NCBI RefSeq assembly: GCF_004210215.2
Contig: NZ_CP067394.1
Span: 2,604,001 to 2,668,000, forward strand
DNA length: 64,000 bases
DNA from: Cryobacterium sp. SO1
GTDB taxonomy: Bacteria > Actinomycetota > Actinomycetes > Actinomycetales > Microbacteriaceae
Direction of reading: 5' to 3'
In this document: positions 29,242 through 38,360 of the stretch, one piece after another
Layout: the number at the start of each line of letters is the position of its first letter
Numbering within the stretch: the first letter of the stretch is position 1
Notes under the pieces: model-generated
The model's database searches: none
Seen by the model: only the letters and a program-made list of their open reading frames with translations
What the model was told of the DNA's origin: nothing
Position numbers and translations under genes: made by a program

Positions 29242-29661
29242 GTGAGTGTGGAGTCTTCAGTGGCCGTGAGCAGCAACCTCGACGAACGCTATGGGCGAAC
29301 CTCCGGCAGCAGGATGCGCGACCGCCGGGTGCTCTGGATCGTCGCGGGCGCCTTCGCCCTGATCCTCACCGCCTGGGTGGTCTGGGCGGGACTGGACGGC
29401 GCCGGCCCGGCGATCGAGGCCAGGGACACCCGGCACCAGATCATCGACGAGAACAGCATCAGTGTCACCTTCGAGGTGTCGCTGCCCACCGACACGGCCT
29501 CCAGCTGCGCCGTGCAGGCGCTCAACGAGTCCTTCACCGTGGTGGGCTGGAAGGTCATCGACCTGCCGCCGTCTGACGACTACACCCGCTCGTTCACCGA
29601 GATCGTGAAGACAACGGAGCTGAGCAACACCGGATTGATTTACCGCTGTTGGTTGACCTAG
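29242..29661 (+). CDS. DUF4307 domain single-pass membrane protein
   Basis: 139 aa, GTG start. Cytoplasmic N-terminus with LDERYGR (a motif seen in the family), a membrane helix at about 31-51, then an extracellular domain SVTFEVSLPTDTASSCAVQAL...GWKVIDLPPS with two Cys (SSCAV and IYRCWLT) that may form a disulfide. Located between mca and greA as in other actinobacteria. Function unknown. Confidence 0.85.
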   Translation: MSVESSVAVSSNLDERYGRTSGSRMRDRRVLWIVAGAFALILTAWVVWAGLDGAGPAIEARDTRHQIIDENSISVTFEVSLPTDTASSCAVQALNESFTVVGWKVIDLPPSDDYTRSFTEIVKTTELSNTGLIYRCWLT

Positions 29662-29810
29662 ACTGATGTATTCGCCCTGACAGAAGTCGGGGCGTCCGCT
29701 GTATGGCGCGGTGTCTTCGTAGCGTACTCAGCGACGAACGGCCGCCTCCGCGGCACCATCGGCGCACTATCTGCCGGCGCACCACCGATCAGCACGAGAA
29801 GGAGAGAACC

Positions 29811-30299
29811 ATGACAACCGAAACTTCGGTCACCTGGCTGACCCAGGAGGCCTATGACCGCCTCGCTCTGGAGTTGGACACTCTCAGCACCGTTGCTCGG
29901 GTGGACATCGCCAACAAGATCGAGTCGGCCCGGTCGGAGGGTGACCTCAAGGAGAACGCGGGTTACCACGCGGCCAAGGAGGAGCAGGGCAAGATGGAGG
30001 CCCGCATCCGCACCTTGACGTTGCTGCTGCGCACCGCCGAGGTGGGCCACGCCCCCGAGAGCAAGGGCGTCGTGGAGCCCGGCACGATCATCACCGCCAC
30101 GATCGCCGGCGATCAAAGCCGGTTCCTGATCGGCAGCCGCGAGATCGCCGGCGACAGCGACCTGGACGTGTACAGCGAGAAGAGCCCCCTGGGTGAGGCC
30201 ATCATCGGGCTGAAGGTCGGCGCGAAGACGAGCTACGAGACCCCCAACGGCAAGCAGATCGCCGTCGAGATCCACCTGGTGGAGACCTTCACCGGTTGA
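29811..30299 (+). CDS. greA: Transcription elongation factor GreA
   Basis: 162 aa. N-terminal coiled coil (about 10-78) with the acidic tip ARSEGDLKENAGYHAAKEEQ that enters the RNA polymerase secondary channel and stimulates cleavage of backtracked RNA; then the FKBP-like C-terminal domain with SPLGEAIIGLKVGAKTSYE. ATG 29811 follows a GAAGGAGAG ribosome site. A strong intrinsic terminator follows. Confidence 0.96.
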   Translation: MTTETSVTWLTQEAYDRLALELDTLSTVARVDIANKIESARSEGDLKENAGYHAAKEEQGKMEARIRTLTLLLRTAEVGHAPESKGVVEPGTIITATIAGDQSRFLIGSREIAGDSDLDVYSEKSPLGEAIIGLKVGAKTSYETPNGKQIAVEIHLVETFTG

Positions 30300-30317
30300 G
30301 TGCCGCGCACAACGTGA

Positions 30318-30350
30318 AACGGCCGGCTGCATGGCAGCCGGCCGTTTTTT
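30318..30350 (+). terminator. Rho-independent terminator after greA
   Basis: Exact 13-bp stem (aacggccggctgc at 30318-30330 with its complement at 30334-30346), a 3-base loop, and six T at 30345-30350. It begins 19 bases after the greA stop. The same hairpin lies downstream of the ilvA stop on the other strand, with A-run mirrored, so it may act in both directions. Confidence 0.95.
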
Positions 30351-30357
30351 CGCGTCT

Positions 30358-31614
30358 CTAGTCGGTGCGCGGGTCGTACCCGGCGGCGCGCAGGGTGTCG
30401 ACGACGTGCTGGCGGTGCTCCGGCCCGCGGGTCTCGACACTGATATCAAGCTCGACCTCGCTGATCTGCAGACCCACGCCGTGCCGGGTGTGCAGCACCT
30501 CGATGACGTTGGCGCGCGCCTCGGCGAGCAACTCGGAGATCCGGGCGAGCTGTCCCGGCCGGTCGGGCAGCATGATCCGCAGCTTGAGGTACCGGCCGGA
30601 TGCGGCCAGGCCGTGGCTGATCACGCGCTGCATGAGCAGCGGGTCGATGTTGCCCCCGGAGAGCATGGCCACGGTGTTGCCCGTCGCGGTGATCTTGCCC
30701 GCCAGGATGGCCGCGACGGAGACGGCGCCGGCCGGTTCGACAACGAGCTTGGCCCGTTCGAGGAGCACCAGCATGGCCCTGGCCATGTCGTCCTCGGTGA
30801 CCGTGACGATCTCGTCGACGGCGTCGCGGATGATCGCGAAGTTGAGCAGGCCCGGCTTGGCCACGGCGATGCCGTCGGCCATGGTGGGGCTGATGTCGAT
30901 CGCGAGGGCCTCGCCGGCTGCGAGAGAGGGCGGGTACGCCGCCGCGTTCTGCGACTGCACGCCGATGACCCGGATCCGACGGTTGTGGCTGGCCGCGTAC
31001 TGCTTGAGCACGCTGGCCATGCCGGCGGTGAGCCCGCCGCCGCCGATCGGAACGATCACCGTGTCGAGCTCAGGTACCTGGTCGAGGATCTCGAGGCCGA
31101 CGGTGCCGGCGCCGGCGACGACATCCGGGTGGTCGAACGGGGGGATCAGGATGGCGCCGGTCTCGCGGGCGTACTCCGCGGCGGCCAGCAGCGGCTCCGC
31201 GACGGTGTGCCCGCGGAGGATCACCTGGGCGCCGTAGTCCCTGGTGGCCTGCAGCTTGGGCAGGGCGACACCGACGGGCATGAAGATGGTCGCCTCGATG
31301 CCGAGTTCGCAGGCGGCGAAGGCCACGCCCTGCGCGTGGTTACCGGCCGACGCGGCGACGACGCCGCGGGCCTTCTCCTCGTCGGTGAGCTTGGACAGCC
31401 GGTTGTACGCGCCGCGGATCTTGTACGATCCGGTGCGCTGCAGGTTTTCGCATTTGAGGAACACCGGGGCGCCCAGAATCGCCGACAGGTACCGTGAGGT
31501 CTCCATGGGGGTCACATCGGCCACCCGGGAGACGATGGTGCGCGCCGTCTCGAAGTCGGCCAGGGTGGGGCCGGCCAGATCTGCGGGGGCAAGAACTGCG
31601 GGGCTGTCAGTCAT
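30358..31614 (-). CDS. ilvA: Threonine ammonia-lyase
   Basis: 418 aa from ATG 31614 (MTDSPAVLAPADLAGPTLAD); longer in-frame starts lack support. Converts threonine to 2-oxobutyrate, first step to isoleucine. The PLP lysine is in ENLQRTGSYKIRGAYN (about 54-70), the cofactor Gly loop is PIGGGGLTAG, and AGNHAQGVAFA and SGGNIDP are typical. Residues about 340-418 are a single ACT-like regulatory domain (LRIMLPDRPGQLARISELL). Shorter than the two-ACT enzyme of E. coli. ilvA converges with greA at a shared terminator. Confidence 0.94.
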   Translation of the reverse strand: MTDSPAVLAPADLAGPTLADFETARTIVSRVADVTPMETSRYLSAILGAPVFLKCENLQRTGSYKIRGAYNRLSKLTDEEKARGVVAASAGNHAQGVAFAACELGIEATIFMPVGVALPKLQATRDYGAQVILRGHTVAEPLLAAAEYARETGAILIPPFDHPDVVAGAGTVGLEILDQVPELDTVIVPIGGGGLTAGMASVLKQYAASHNRRIRVIGVQSQNAAAYPPSLAAGEALAIDISPTMADGIAVAKPGLLNFAIIRDAVDEIVTVTEDDMARAMLVLLERAKLVVEPAGAVSVAAILAGKITATGNTVAMLSGGNIDPLLMQRVISHGLAASGRYLKLRIMLPDRPGQLARISELLAEARANVIEVLHTRHGVGLQISEVELDISVETRGPEHRQHVVDTLRAAGYDPRTD

Positions 31615-31627
31615 GGACGGGTCTCTC

Positions 31628-32944
31628 TTATTCTGCTGTGCTCTGGGATGTTGCGATCGTGACCGGGGCGGTCCGCGCCTGCCGGAACCCCGGCCGTTGC
31701 GGAATGGTCTGCCACAGGATGGAGCCGGGCACAGCGCCCGCCGGTGGCACTCCCCCGCGCCAGGCACCGCTGTGGATGTAGCTGATCATAACGTTCAGCA
31801 CGGCCGCGACGGGAACCGCGAACAGGGCGCCGGGGATGCCGGCCAGAAGAGCACCGGCCGCGACGACGAGCACCACGCCGAGAGGATGCACCTTGACGGC
31901 GGTGCCCATGATCAGCGGCTGCAGCACGTGACCCTCGATCTGCTGCACCAGGAGCACGACGCCGAGCATCAGCAGGGCCACGAACCAGTCGTTGAAAATG
32001 AGCGCGATGAGCACGGCCACCGCGCCGGTGGCCACGGCTCCCACGATCGGGATGAACGAGCCCAGGAAGACCAGCACGCCGATCGGGATGGCCATCGGCA
32101 CACCGAGGATCGCGGCACCGGCGCCGATACCGATGGCGTCGATCGTGGCGACCAGGATCTGCACCCTGGCGAAGTTGCCCAGGGTCCGCCACCCGGCCAT
32201 GCCGGCGCCGGCGATGGCCGGCCGGGCCCGGCGGGGGAAGATCTTGACGATCCAGTTCCAGATACCGGCACCGTCGATGAGGATGAACAGCAGGCTGAAC
32301 AGGGTCAGCAGCGCACCGGTGGCCAGGTGCCCCAGCGACGAGCCCAACGACAGCGCACCGGTGATGAAGATCTGACTGTCGTTCTGGAGGGCGTCGACCG
32401 CCTGGCCGAGGTAGCCGTTGATCTCGGCGTTGCTCAACTGCAGCGGCGACGCGGCCAAGAGCTCCGTGAGGTTCGCGTACGAGGCGGCAAACCGGGAGCT
32501 CAGCCCCACCGAAGCGGCCGCGATCTGGGTGACGGCCAGCGTGACCAGGCCGGCGATCACCGCGAGGGTGCCCACCAGCGCCAGGGCCACGGCGAGGCCC
32601 TTTGGCCAACGGTGCCGGGTGAGGAAACCGACCAGGGGCACCAGCAGGGCGGACACCAGCACCGCCACCAGCAGCGGAATCACGATGAAGCGCAACTGCA
32701 CCACCAGGAACAACACCACCGCGATGGCCGCCGCGATCACCAGCAGCCGCCACGCCCAGGCGCCGGCCAGGCGGATGCCCGCAGGGATGTTCTCGTCCAC
32801 CCCGTTCGGCTCGGCCGGGATGGGCGACACGACCGCCGTGATCGGCTGTGCCGAGGGTGCCGAGGGCGCCGCGGGTGCCGGGGGCTCCGTACGGCCTCTA
32901 CGCCGGCGGCCGAACCAGCCGGATCTTCCCGTGGATGTGCTCAC
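31628..32944 (-). CDS. AI-2E family transporter (PerM type)
   Basis: 438 aa. Proline/arginine-rich cytoplasmic N-terminus (about 1-50), then eight hydrophobic segments, with the long helical insertion between segments 3 and 4 typical of the family and PIVGAVATGAVAVLIAL, GHVLQPLIMGTAVKVHPLG near the C-terminal half. The family includes AI-2 exporters and Na+/H+ antiporters, so the substrate is open. Sits 13 bases before ilvA on the same strand and may be cotranscribed. Confidence 0.88.
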   Translation of the reverse strand: MSTSTGRSGWFGRRRRGRTEPPAPAAPSAPSAQPITAVVSPIPAEPNGVDENIPAGIRLAGAWAWRLLVIAAAIAVVLFLVVQLRFIVIPLLVAVLVSALLVPLVGFLTRHRWPKGLAVALALVGTLAVIAGLVTLAVTQIAAASVGLSSRFAASYANLTELLAASPLQLSNAEINGYLGQAVDALQNDSQIFITGALSLGSSLGHLATGALLTLFSLLFILIDGAGIWNWIVKIFPRRARPAIAGAGMAGWRTLGNFARVQILVATIDAIGIGAGAAILGVPMAIPIGVLVFLGSFIPIVGAVATGAVAVLIALIFNDWFVALLMLGVVLLVQQIEGHVLQPLIMGTAVKVHPLGVVLVVAAGALLAGIPGALFAVPVAAVLNVMISYIHSGAWRGGVPPAGAVPGSILWQTIPQRPGFRQARTAPVTIATSQSTAE

Positions 32945-32953
32945 CGAACCAGT

Positions 32954-34063
32954 CTAAGACGCTGCGTGAACCGGTACCGGTGCGCCGCGGAAGCGCACCA
33001 CAACGGCGTCGCCCACCTGCAGGCGGTCGCGTACGTCGTGCTGCACAACGACGGTGCCGCCCTGCGCGAGCCGCACGCTCGTGCGGCGCAGCGACCCGAG
33101 GAAACTGGAGATCAGCACCGTGCCGGCCAGGCTCCTGCCGGCCGCGCTCAGGTCCGTAGCACCCACGCCGCTCGGCCCGGCCGGGGCCAGCGTCAGGTCC
33201 TCCTGGCGCACGAAGACCAGCACCGCGCCATCCGGATGCGACGGATCGAGCAGCGGCAGCTTCACACCGTGCACCTCGGCAAAACCGTGCCGCACCACGC
33301 CCGGCAACCGATTGCTCAGCCCCACGAAGTCGGCGATGAACGGGGTCGCCGGCCGGGTGTAGAGCTCCTCAGGCGTGCCCACCTGTTCGATCCGGCCGTC
33401 CCGCATGACCGCCACCCGGTCGGCCACGGCGAGGGCCTCGTCCTGGTCGTGGGTGACGAACAGGGTCGTGATGCCCAGGTCGGTCTGGATCCGCCGGATC
33501 TCGTCGCGCAGTTGCACCCGCACCTTCGCGTCGAGCGCCGAGAGCGGTTCGTCCAGGAGCAGCACCCTGGGCTGGGTGACCAGCGCCCTGGCCAGGGCCA
33601 CCCGCTGCTGCTGGCCGCCGGAGAGCTCGTGCGCGAACCGGCCGTAGTGGGCGTCCAGGCCCACCAGCGCCAGCGCGGCCGCCGCCCGCTCGCGCCGTTC
33701 GGGGGCCGGCACCCGGCGCATCCGCAACCCGAATTCGACGTTCTCGCCGGCACTCAGGTGCGGGAACAGCGAATAGGACTGGAACACCATGCCCATGTCC
33801 CGGCGGCTGGTCGGCAGAGCGGAGACGTCGTCGCCGTTGATCCGGATGCCCCCGTCGTCGCAGCTCTCCAGTCCCGCCAACACCCGCAGTGCCGTGGTCT
33901 TGCCGCTGCCGCTGGGGCCGAGCAGGGCCACGAGTTCGCCGGCCCGCAGGGTGAGGTCGAATTCGGCCAGCGCCAGATGAGTGCCGTAGCGCTTGGCCAC
34001 CCCGGCGAATTCGACGACGGCGCCGGTCCTGGTCTCTGCACGCTGCGTTGTCGCCTGGCTCAT
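32954..34063 (-). CDS. ABC importer ATP-binding protein (PotA/FbpC type)
   Basis: 369 aa. Walker A GPSGSGKTTA (about 50-59), Q-loop MVFQSYSLFPHLSAGENV, signature LSGGQQQRVALARAL, Walker B LLLDEPLSALD, H-loop VTHDQDEALAVADR, then a C-terminal TOBE-like domain (about 265-369). This layout belongs to the spermidine/iron/2-aminoethylphosphonate importer group. It is the last gene of a four-gene operon and overlaps the upstream permease by four bases. Substrate not determined. Confidence 0.9.
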   Translation of the reverse strand: MSQATTQRAETRTGAVVEFAGVAKRYGTHLALAEFDLTLRAGELVALLGPSGSGKTTALRVLAGLESCDDGGIRINGDDVSALPTSRRDMGMVFQSYSLFPHLSAGENVEFGLRMRRVPAPERRERAAAALALVGLDAHYGRFAHELSGGQQQRVALARALVTQPRVLLLDEPLSALDAKVRVQLRDEIRRIQTDLGITTLFVTHDQDEALAVADRVAVMRDGRIEQVGTPEELYTRPATPFIADFVGLSNRLPGVVRHGFAEVHGVKLPLLDPSHPDGAVLVFVRQEDLTLAPAGPSGVGATDLSAAGRSLAGTVLISSFLGSLRRTSVRLAQGGTVVVQHDVRDRLQVGDAVVVRFRGAPVPVHAAS

Positions 34064-34944
34064 GGTCGGTCTCCGGTCGGGTTCGGGGTCGCGGTCTGGG
34101 GTGATGACGCGGTGACCGCGCGCCGTGTGCGGGTGCGGCGCGGGGCGCCGAGCCTGCCGATGGCCATCAGCAGGGCGAAGGCCACGAGCAGGGCGATCAG
34201 CGAGAGGATCACCGCGGTGTACGGGTCGTCCTTGCTCACCACGACCAGTGCGGTCTGCAGGTTCACCCGGTTGAGCAGCGAGGCGATGGTGAATTCGCCC
34301 AGCACCACGGCCACGGCGATGAACGCTCCGGCGAGGATGCCCCGGCGCAGGTTCGGCACCAACACCCGCAGCAGCACGCTGCCCCAGCCGGCGCCGAGGG
34401 TGCGGGCCGCCTCGCTGAGGGTGCGCACGTCGACGCCGTCGAGGTTGGCCTGGATGGCACGGTAGGCGAACGGCAGCACGGTGATGCCGTAGGCGAGCGC
34501 CAGGGTCCAGACGCCGCTGCCCACGAGTCGGGCCACGACGGAGAACACCGGCGCCAGGCCCACCACGAGCACGATGGCGGGAATCGAGATCGGCAGGATG
34601 CAGATGATCTCCAGCGTCCGGCGCAGCCTCGGGAACCGGATGTGCACGAGCAGCATGGTCGGCACCAGCAGCAGCAGCATGATGGCGACGGTGCCGAGCG
34701 CCAGGCCCACCGAGTTGCCCAGCGCCACCAGCACGGGCTTGTATTCACCGGTGAGGCCACCCTGGAACAGCTCGGTCCAGCGGTGCAGGTCGTAGCCGCC
34801 GACGAGTCCTCGTCGCAGGGTGAACTCGACCATGGCCAGCACCGGCACGACGAAGACCAGCCCGACGACGCCGAGGATCAGACCGCGGACAAGCCTGCTG
34901 GGAGCGTGGGCGACGACGCCCGTGCTGCGGAGCCCGCCGCTCAT
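34060..34944 (-). CDS. ABC importer permease (second)
   Basis: 294 aa from ATG 34944, which overlaps the preceding permease stop (ATGA); an in-frame GTG at 34953 is less likely. About six membrane segments with the coupling EAA-type loop ARTLGAGWGSVLLRVLVPNLR (seen at around 200). Pairs with the 34941-35801 permease to form the channel of the importer. The polyamine/AEP/iron permease family is the closest type by layout. Confidence 0.88.
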   Translation of the reverse strand: MSGGLRSTGVVAHAPSRLVRGLILGVVGLVFVVPVLAMVEFTLRRGLVGGYDLHRWTELFQGGLTGEYKPVLVALGNSVGLALGTVAIMLLLLVPTMLLVHIRFPRLRRTLEIICILPISIPAIVLVVGLAPVFSVVARLVGSGVWTLALAYGITVLPFAYRAIQANLDGVDVRTLSEAARTLGAGWGSVLLRVLVPNLRRGILAGAFIAVAVVLGEFTIASLLNRVNLQTALVVVSKDDPYTAVILSLIALLVAFALLMAIGRLGAPRRTRTRRAVTASSPQTATPNPTGDRP

Positions 34945-35801
34945 CGCTGCCACCTCGCCGCGCGGGACTGCAGCAACGAGTAACCGGCCATCACGACGGT
35001 CATCACCAGGATCATGCCCAGGGCGAGCGCCCCGGCCAGGTTTTCCCGGCCGAGCATGGTTTCGCTGGTCAGGGCCGAGCGGATCTGCAGCGGCACGATC
35101 TGCGACCCCTGGCTGGTGAGGGCCGCCGCGGTCGCGTAGGAGGAGAACGCGTTGGCGAACAACAACAGCAGGCTGCCCAGGAAGGACGGTGCCAGCACCG
35201 GCAGAGCGATTCGCAGCCAGTAGCTGCGGGAGCTGCCGCCGAGGGTGGCGTTGGCCTCGGCCCAGGTGGTCTTCAGCGACACCAGGGCGGGCATGAACGT
35301 GATCACCATGAGGGGCACCTGAAAGTAGACGTAGGGCAGCACCAGGCCGGGCAGCTCGTAGAGCCAGACACCGTCCGCGTAGATGTCGACGCCGAAGGTG
35401 TCGCGCAGGAGCACGGTGACCATGCCTTGGATGCCGATGGTCGCGATGAACGCGAACGCGAGCATGACGCCGCCGAACTGGGCGAGCACACTGCTCAGCG
35501 AGTCGATGGTCGACCGCAGCGGTCCCTCCGGCGGGGCACCGAGCAGCGCGTAGCAGACCAGGGCGCCCACGATTGCGCCGATGACCGCGGTCAACGCCGA
35601 CAAGCCGATCGAACTGCCGAAGGCGGCCAGGACCACGGGGTCGGTGAGGGCGGCGACGGTGTCGAGGGTGAAGGCTCCATCGTTGCCGACGAACCCGGTG
35701 CCGACCGCGATCAGGGTCGGCAGCCCCAGGAAAAGCAACACGTACACCGCGAACGGCAGCAGCCCGAAGGCTGCTGCCGGTACACGGAACCTACTGGACA
35801 G
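34941..35801 (-). CDS. ABC importer permease (first), apparent CTG start
   Basis: About 286 aa. Membrane segments begin at FGLLPFAVYVLLFLGLPTL and the coupling loop reads SLKTTWAEANATLGGSSRSY. The reading frame upstream of this overlaps the substrate-binding gene in another frame and reads as nonsense, with no ATG, GTG or TTG near the expected start. The best start is CTG at 35801, giving (M)SSRFRVPAAAF, overlapping the upstream stop by 11 bases. The alternative is a later GTG inside the first membrane segment, which would damage it. Confidence 0.8.
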   Translation of the reverse strand: MSSRFRVPAAAFGLLPFAVYVLLFLGLPTLIAVGTGFVGNDGAFTLDTVAALTDPVVLAAFGSSIGLSALTAVIGAIVGALVCYALLGAPPEGPLRSTIDSLSSVLAQFGGVMLAFAFIATIGIQGMVTVLLRDTFGVDIYADGVWLYELPGLVLPYVYFQVPLMVITFMPALVSLKTTWAEANATLGGSSRSYWLRIALPVLAPSFLGSLLLLFANAFSSYATAAALTSQGSQIVPLQIRSALTSETMLGRENLAGALALGMILVMTVVMAGYSLLQSRAARWQR

Positions 35802-36942
35802 CCGCTGCCCACTTCTCGCCGAGCAGCGTGGCTGCGGCTTCGCTCTGCGCTCCTGTGGGCACCACGGTGGTGTCCGGCACGGCGGGCAGGGCGTCGAACA
35901 GGTCGGCGTCGATGGTGCCTTCCGCGGCCATGGCGTCGGCCCGGGCCGGGCGGGCGCCTCCGGCGAGCCACAGGTTCTGGGCGTCGTCGGTGTAGAGGAA
36001 TTCCTGCCAGAGGCGCGCGGCGGCCGGGTGCGGCGCATCCACGTTGATCGCCTGGTTGTAGTAACCGGCGTATCCGGTGCCGGGGAAGACCACGACCTCC
36101 CAGTTGCGCTCACCCTCCAGCTGGGTGCCGTAACCCACGTTGAGGTAGTCCCAGTCGAAGACCACTGGGGTCTCACCGGAGGCGATGGTGGCGGGGGTCG
36201 GGTCGATCTTCACGAAGTTCCCGGCCGCGTTGAGGTCGCCGAAGAAGTCGATGCCGGTTTGGAAGTCATCCACCGAGCCGTCGTTCTGCACGGCGGCCAT
36301 GCCGACAGCGGCGAACGCGGCACCGGCCTGGGTCGGGTCGCCGTTGATGGCGACCTTGCCCTTGTACTCCGCGCCGAGCAGGTCGGCGAGCGACTTCGGT
36401 GCCGGCACGGTGTCGGGGTCGTAGCCGACGGCCATGTATCCGCCGTAGTCGCCCACGTACAGCCCGCTCTCTTCCTTCAGGGCGTCGGGGATGTCGGACC
36501 AGGTCGCCACCTGGTACGGGGCGAACTGGTCGGTGTTGGCCAGGGCAACGGCCAGGCCGAGGTCGAAGACGTCGGGGGCGGTGTCCTGGCCGGCCAGGTT
36601 CTGGGCTGCCTGGATCTCCTCGGCGCTGGACCCATCGGGGGCGGCCTCGGTGATGGTGATCTCCGGGTACTTCTCGGCGAACAGGTCCAGCACCGCGCCG
36701 TAGTTGGCCCAGTCCCGCGGCAGGGCGATGACGTTCAGTGCCCCTTCGTCGATGGCCGCGGCCTCGAGGGCGGCCAGGTCGCCGAAGGCGGAGATACTGG
36801 TCGCGGTGGAGGCGTCGACGGCGGTGCCTGTGCCGGACGCGTCGGCGGCGCCCGAGCAGCCGGTGAGGGTGAGGGCGACGATCGCGGTCGCCGCGATGGT
36901 GGCTGCCAGGGTTCGGGTGGTAGGCAAGGGTTCCTCCGTCAT
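35791..36942 (-). CDS. ABC importer substrate-binding lipoprotein
   Basis: 383 aa. Signal peptide with lipobox TLTGC (Cys about 29), so anchored outside the membrane. Typical family 1 solute-binding fold: NVIALPRDWANYGAVLDLF, VFDLGLAVALANTDQFAPY, then YGGYMAVGYDPDTVPAPKSLADLL and the ligand-pocket FDWDYLNVGYG. Layout resembles spermidine/putrescine or iron/aminoethylphosphonate binders. First gene of the operon; ligand unknown. The Ala/Gly/Thr-rich stretch after the Cys is a flexible linker. Confidence 0.88.
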   Translation of the reverse strand: MTEEPLPTTRTLAATIAATAIVALTLTGCSGAADASGTGTAVDASTATSISAFGDLAALEAAAIDEGALNVIALPRDWANYGAVLDLFAEKYPEITITEAAPDGSSAEEIQAAQNLAGQDTAPDVFDLGLAVALANTDQFAPYQVATWSDIPDALKEESGLYVGDYGGYMAVGYDPDTVPAPKSLADLLGAEYKGKVAINGDPTQAGAAFAAVGMAAVQNDGSVDDFQTGIDFFGDLNAAGNFVKIDPTPATIASGETPVVFDWDYLNVGYGTQLEGERNWEVVVFPGTGYAGYYNQAINVDAPHPAAARLWQEFLYTDDAQNLWLAGGARPARADAMAAEGTIDADLFDALPAVPDTTVVPTGAQSEAAATLLGEKWAAAVQ

Positions 36943-37065
36943 GAACAGTTCGGGTGCCGGGTAACCGGTCGCTGCGAGGCTAGAGGCGGGGAATGTCCTG
37001 GTGCCGCCCTGCTCCTAAACGGCGTGTGAACGTCGTGTGTCACCGGGCATCGGTAGGGTCGAGTC

Positions 37066-38271
37066 GTGGTCCAGACGATCTCCCCCGCCCTTGCCCGCCG
37101 CATCGCCCTCACCGCGCAGGGCTTCGGCGGGACCTCCGCGCCCGCTCCCGGCATCCGCCAGCTTGGCGCCCTGGTGGAGCGGCTCGGGTTGCTTCAGATC
37201 GATTCGGTGAACGTCTTCGAGCGCAGCCACTACGTGCCGGCGTTCAGCCGGCTCGGCCCGTACGACAAGGCCCAGCTCGACCGGTTGTGTACCGGCACCA
37301 AGCCGCGCCTCACCGAGTACTGGGCGCACGAGGCGTCGCTGATCCCGGTCGATGACTGGCCGCTGTTCCGCTGGCGGATGCAGGCCTACCGGGACAGGGC
37401 GGCCGCCGACGACGCGCACTGGTCGCGGGACAACGCCCCGATGCTGGCCTGGCTGCTGGGCGAACTGGCCGCGAACGGCCCCCTGCGCGCCAGCGCCATC
37501 GAGCACGACGCCAACACGAAGCGCGGCCCGTGGTGGGGCTGGTCCGACGTGAAGATCGGCTTGGAGACCCTGTTCCGGTGGGGTGATGTGGTCAGTGGCG
37601 GCCGGGAGCGCTTCGAGCGGGTCTACGCGCTGCCGGAGCAGGTCTTCAGCACGGCACTGCTGGACCGGCAGGTCTCCGCCGCCGACGCCCACCGCGCTCT
37701 GATCAGCCAGGCGGCGAGGGCGCACGGCATCGGCACGGTGAAAGACCTGGCCGACTACTTCCGGTTACGCACCGAACCCGTCAGGGCCGCCATCACCGAC
37801 CTCGTGGAGGCCGGCGAGCTCATCCCCGTCGAGGTGCCGGGCTGGGGCCGCGGCGGGGCGGCCGGCGCTGCCTGGTTGCACCGGGACGCCCGGCTGCCGC
37901 GCCGGATGGATGCCGCCGCCGTGCTCAGCCCGTTCGACCCGGTGGTCTGGGAGCGGGCGCGGGCGCTGCGGTTGTTCGACTTCCACTACCGCATCGAGAT
38001 CTACACCCCCCAGGAGAAACGTCAATTCGGCTATTACGTGCTGCCGGTGCTGCTGGGCGACACCATCGTGGGCCGGGTCGACCTGAAGAATGACCGGCAG
38101 GCCGGGGTGCTGCGGGTGCAGGCCAGCTGGGCCGAGCCCACAGCGCCCGCCGACACCGCCGCGCGGCTGGCCGGGCTGCTGCGGAGCACCGCCGCGTGGC
38201 AGGGCCTGTCCGACATCGAGGTGGTGCCGCGCGGCACCCTCGCGGGCGGCCTCGCTGCCGAGCTGGCCTAG
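37066..38271 (+). CDS. YcaQ/AlkX-like winged-helix DNA glycosylase family protein
   Basis: 401 aa, GTG start. Members open with tandem winged-helix domains (HTH_42) and include crosslink glycosylases. The family catalytic loop appears as GLLQIDSVNVFERSHYV (Q-x-D, about 44-60), and other conserved parts are EYWAHEASLIP, WWGWSDVKIGLETLFRWGDV, LSPFDPVVWERARALRLFDFHYRIEIY and YYVLPVLLGDTIVGRVDLK. AlkX-type enzymes excise bulky alkyl and interstrand crosslink lesions; activity here is inferred from the family. A palindromic repeat follows its stop. Confidence 0.88.
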   Translation: MVQTISPALARRIALTAQGFGGTSAPAPGIRQLGALVERLGLLQIDSVNVFERSHYVPAFSRLGPYDKAQLDRLCTGTKPRLTEYWAHEASLIPVDDWPLFRWRMQAYRDRAAADDAHWSRDNAPMLAWLLGELAANGPLRASAIEHDANTKRGPWWGWSDVKIGLETLFRWGDVVSGGRERFERVYALPEQVFSTALLDRQVSAADAHRALISQAARAHGIGTVKDLADYFRLRTEPVRAAITDLVEAGELIPVEVPGWGRGGAAGAAWLHRDARLPRRMDAAAVLSPFDPVVWERARALRLFDFHYRIEIYTPQEKRQFGYYVLPVLLGDTIVGRVDLKNDRQAGVLRVQASWAEPTAPADTAARLAGLLRSTAAWQGLSDIEVVPRGTLAGGLAAELA

Positions 38272-38285
38272 TTTCCCGGTCGCAG

Positions 38286-38356
38286 CTGTTCCCAGTGCGG
38301 ACAAGTGCGCCCGGCGCACCGGGACCAGTTGTCCGCTTCGGGAACAGTTGGCTCAG
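38286..38356. repeat. Imperfect palindromic intergenic element, copy 1
   Basis: Arms 38286-38307 and 38326-38347 pair over 22 bases with four mismatches; both carry ctgttccc and gcggacaa blocks. The loop includes cccggcgcaccgggacc. It is followed by cagttggctcag (38345-38356). A second copy with the same arms and the same cagttggctcag end is at 55659-55730. It lies between convergent genes (YcaQ-like and htpX) and could act as a terminator. Confidence 0.75.
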
Positions 38357-38360
38357 AGGG

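Noticed and set aside
31244..34465. A very long plus-strand open frame (over 1000 codons) across ilvA, the AI-2E permease and the ABC genes
   Set aside because: It covers four well-supported minus-strand genes. Its composition (His, Gln, Arg, Gly-rich) is that of antisense of high-GC genes.
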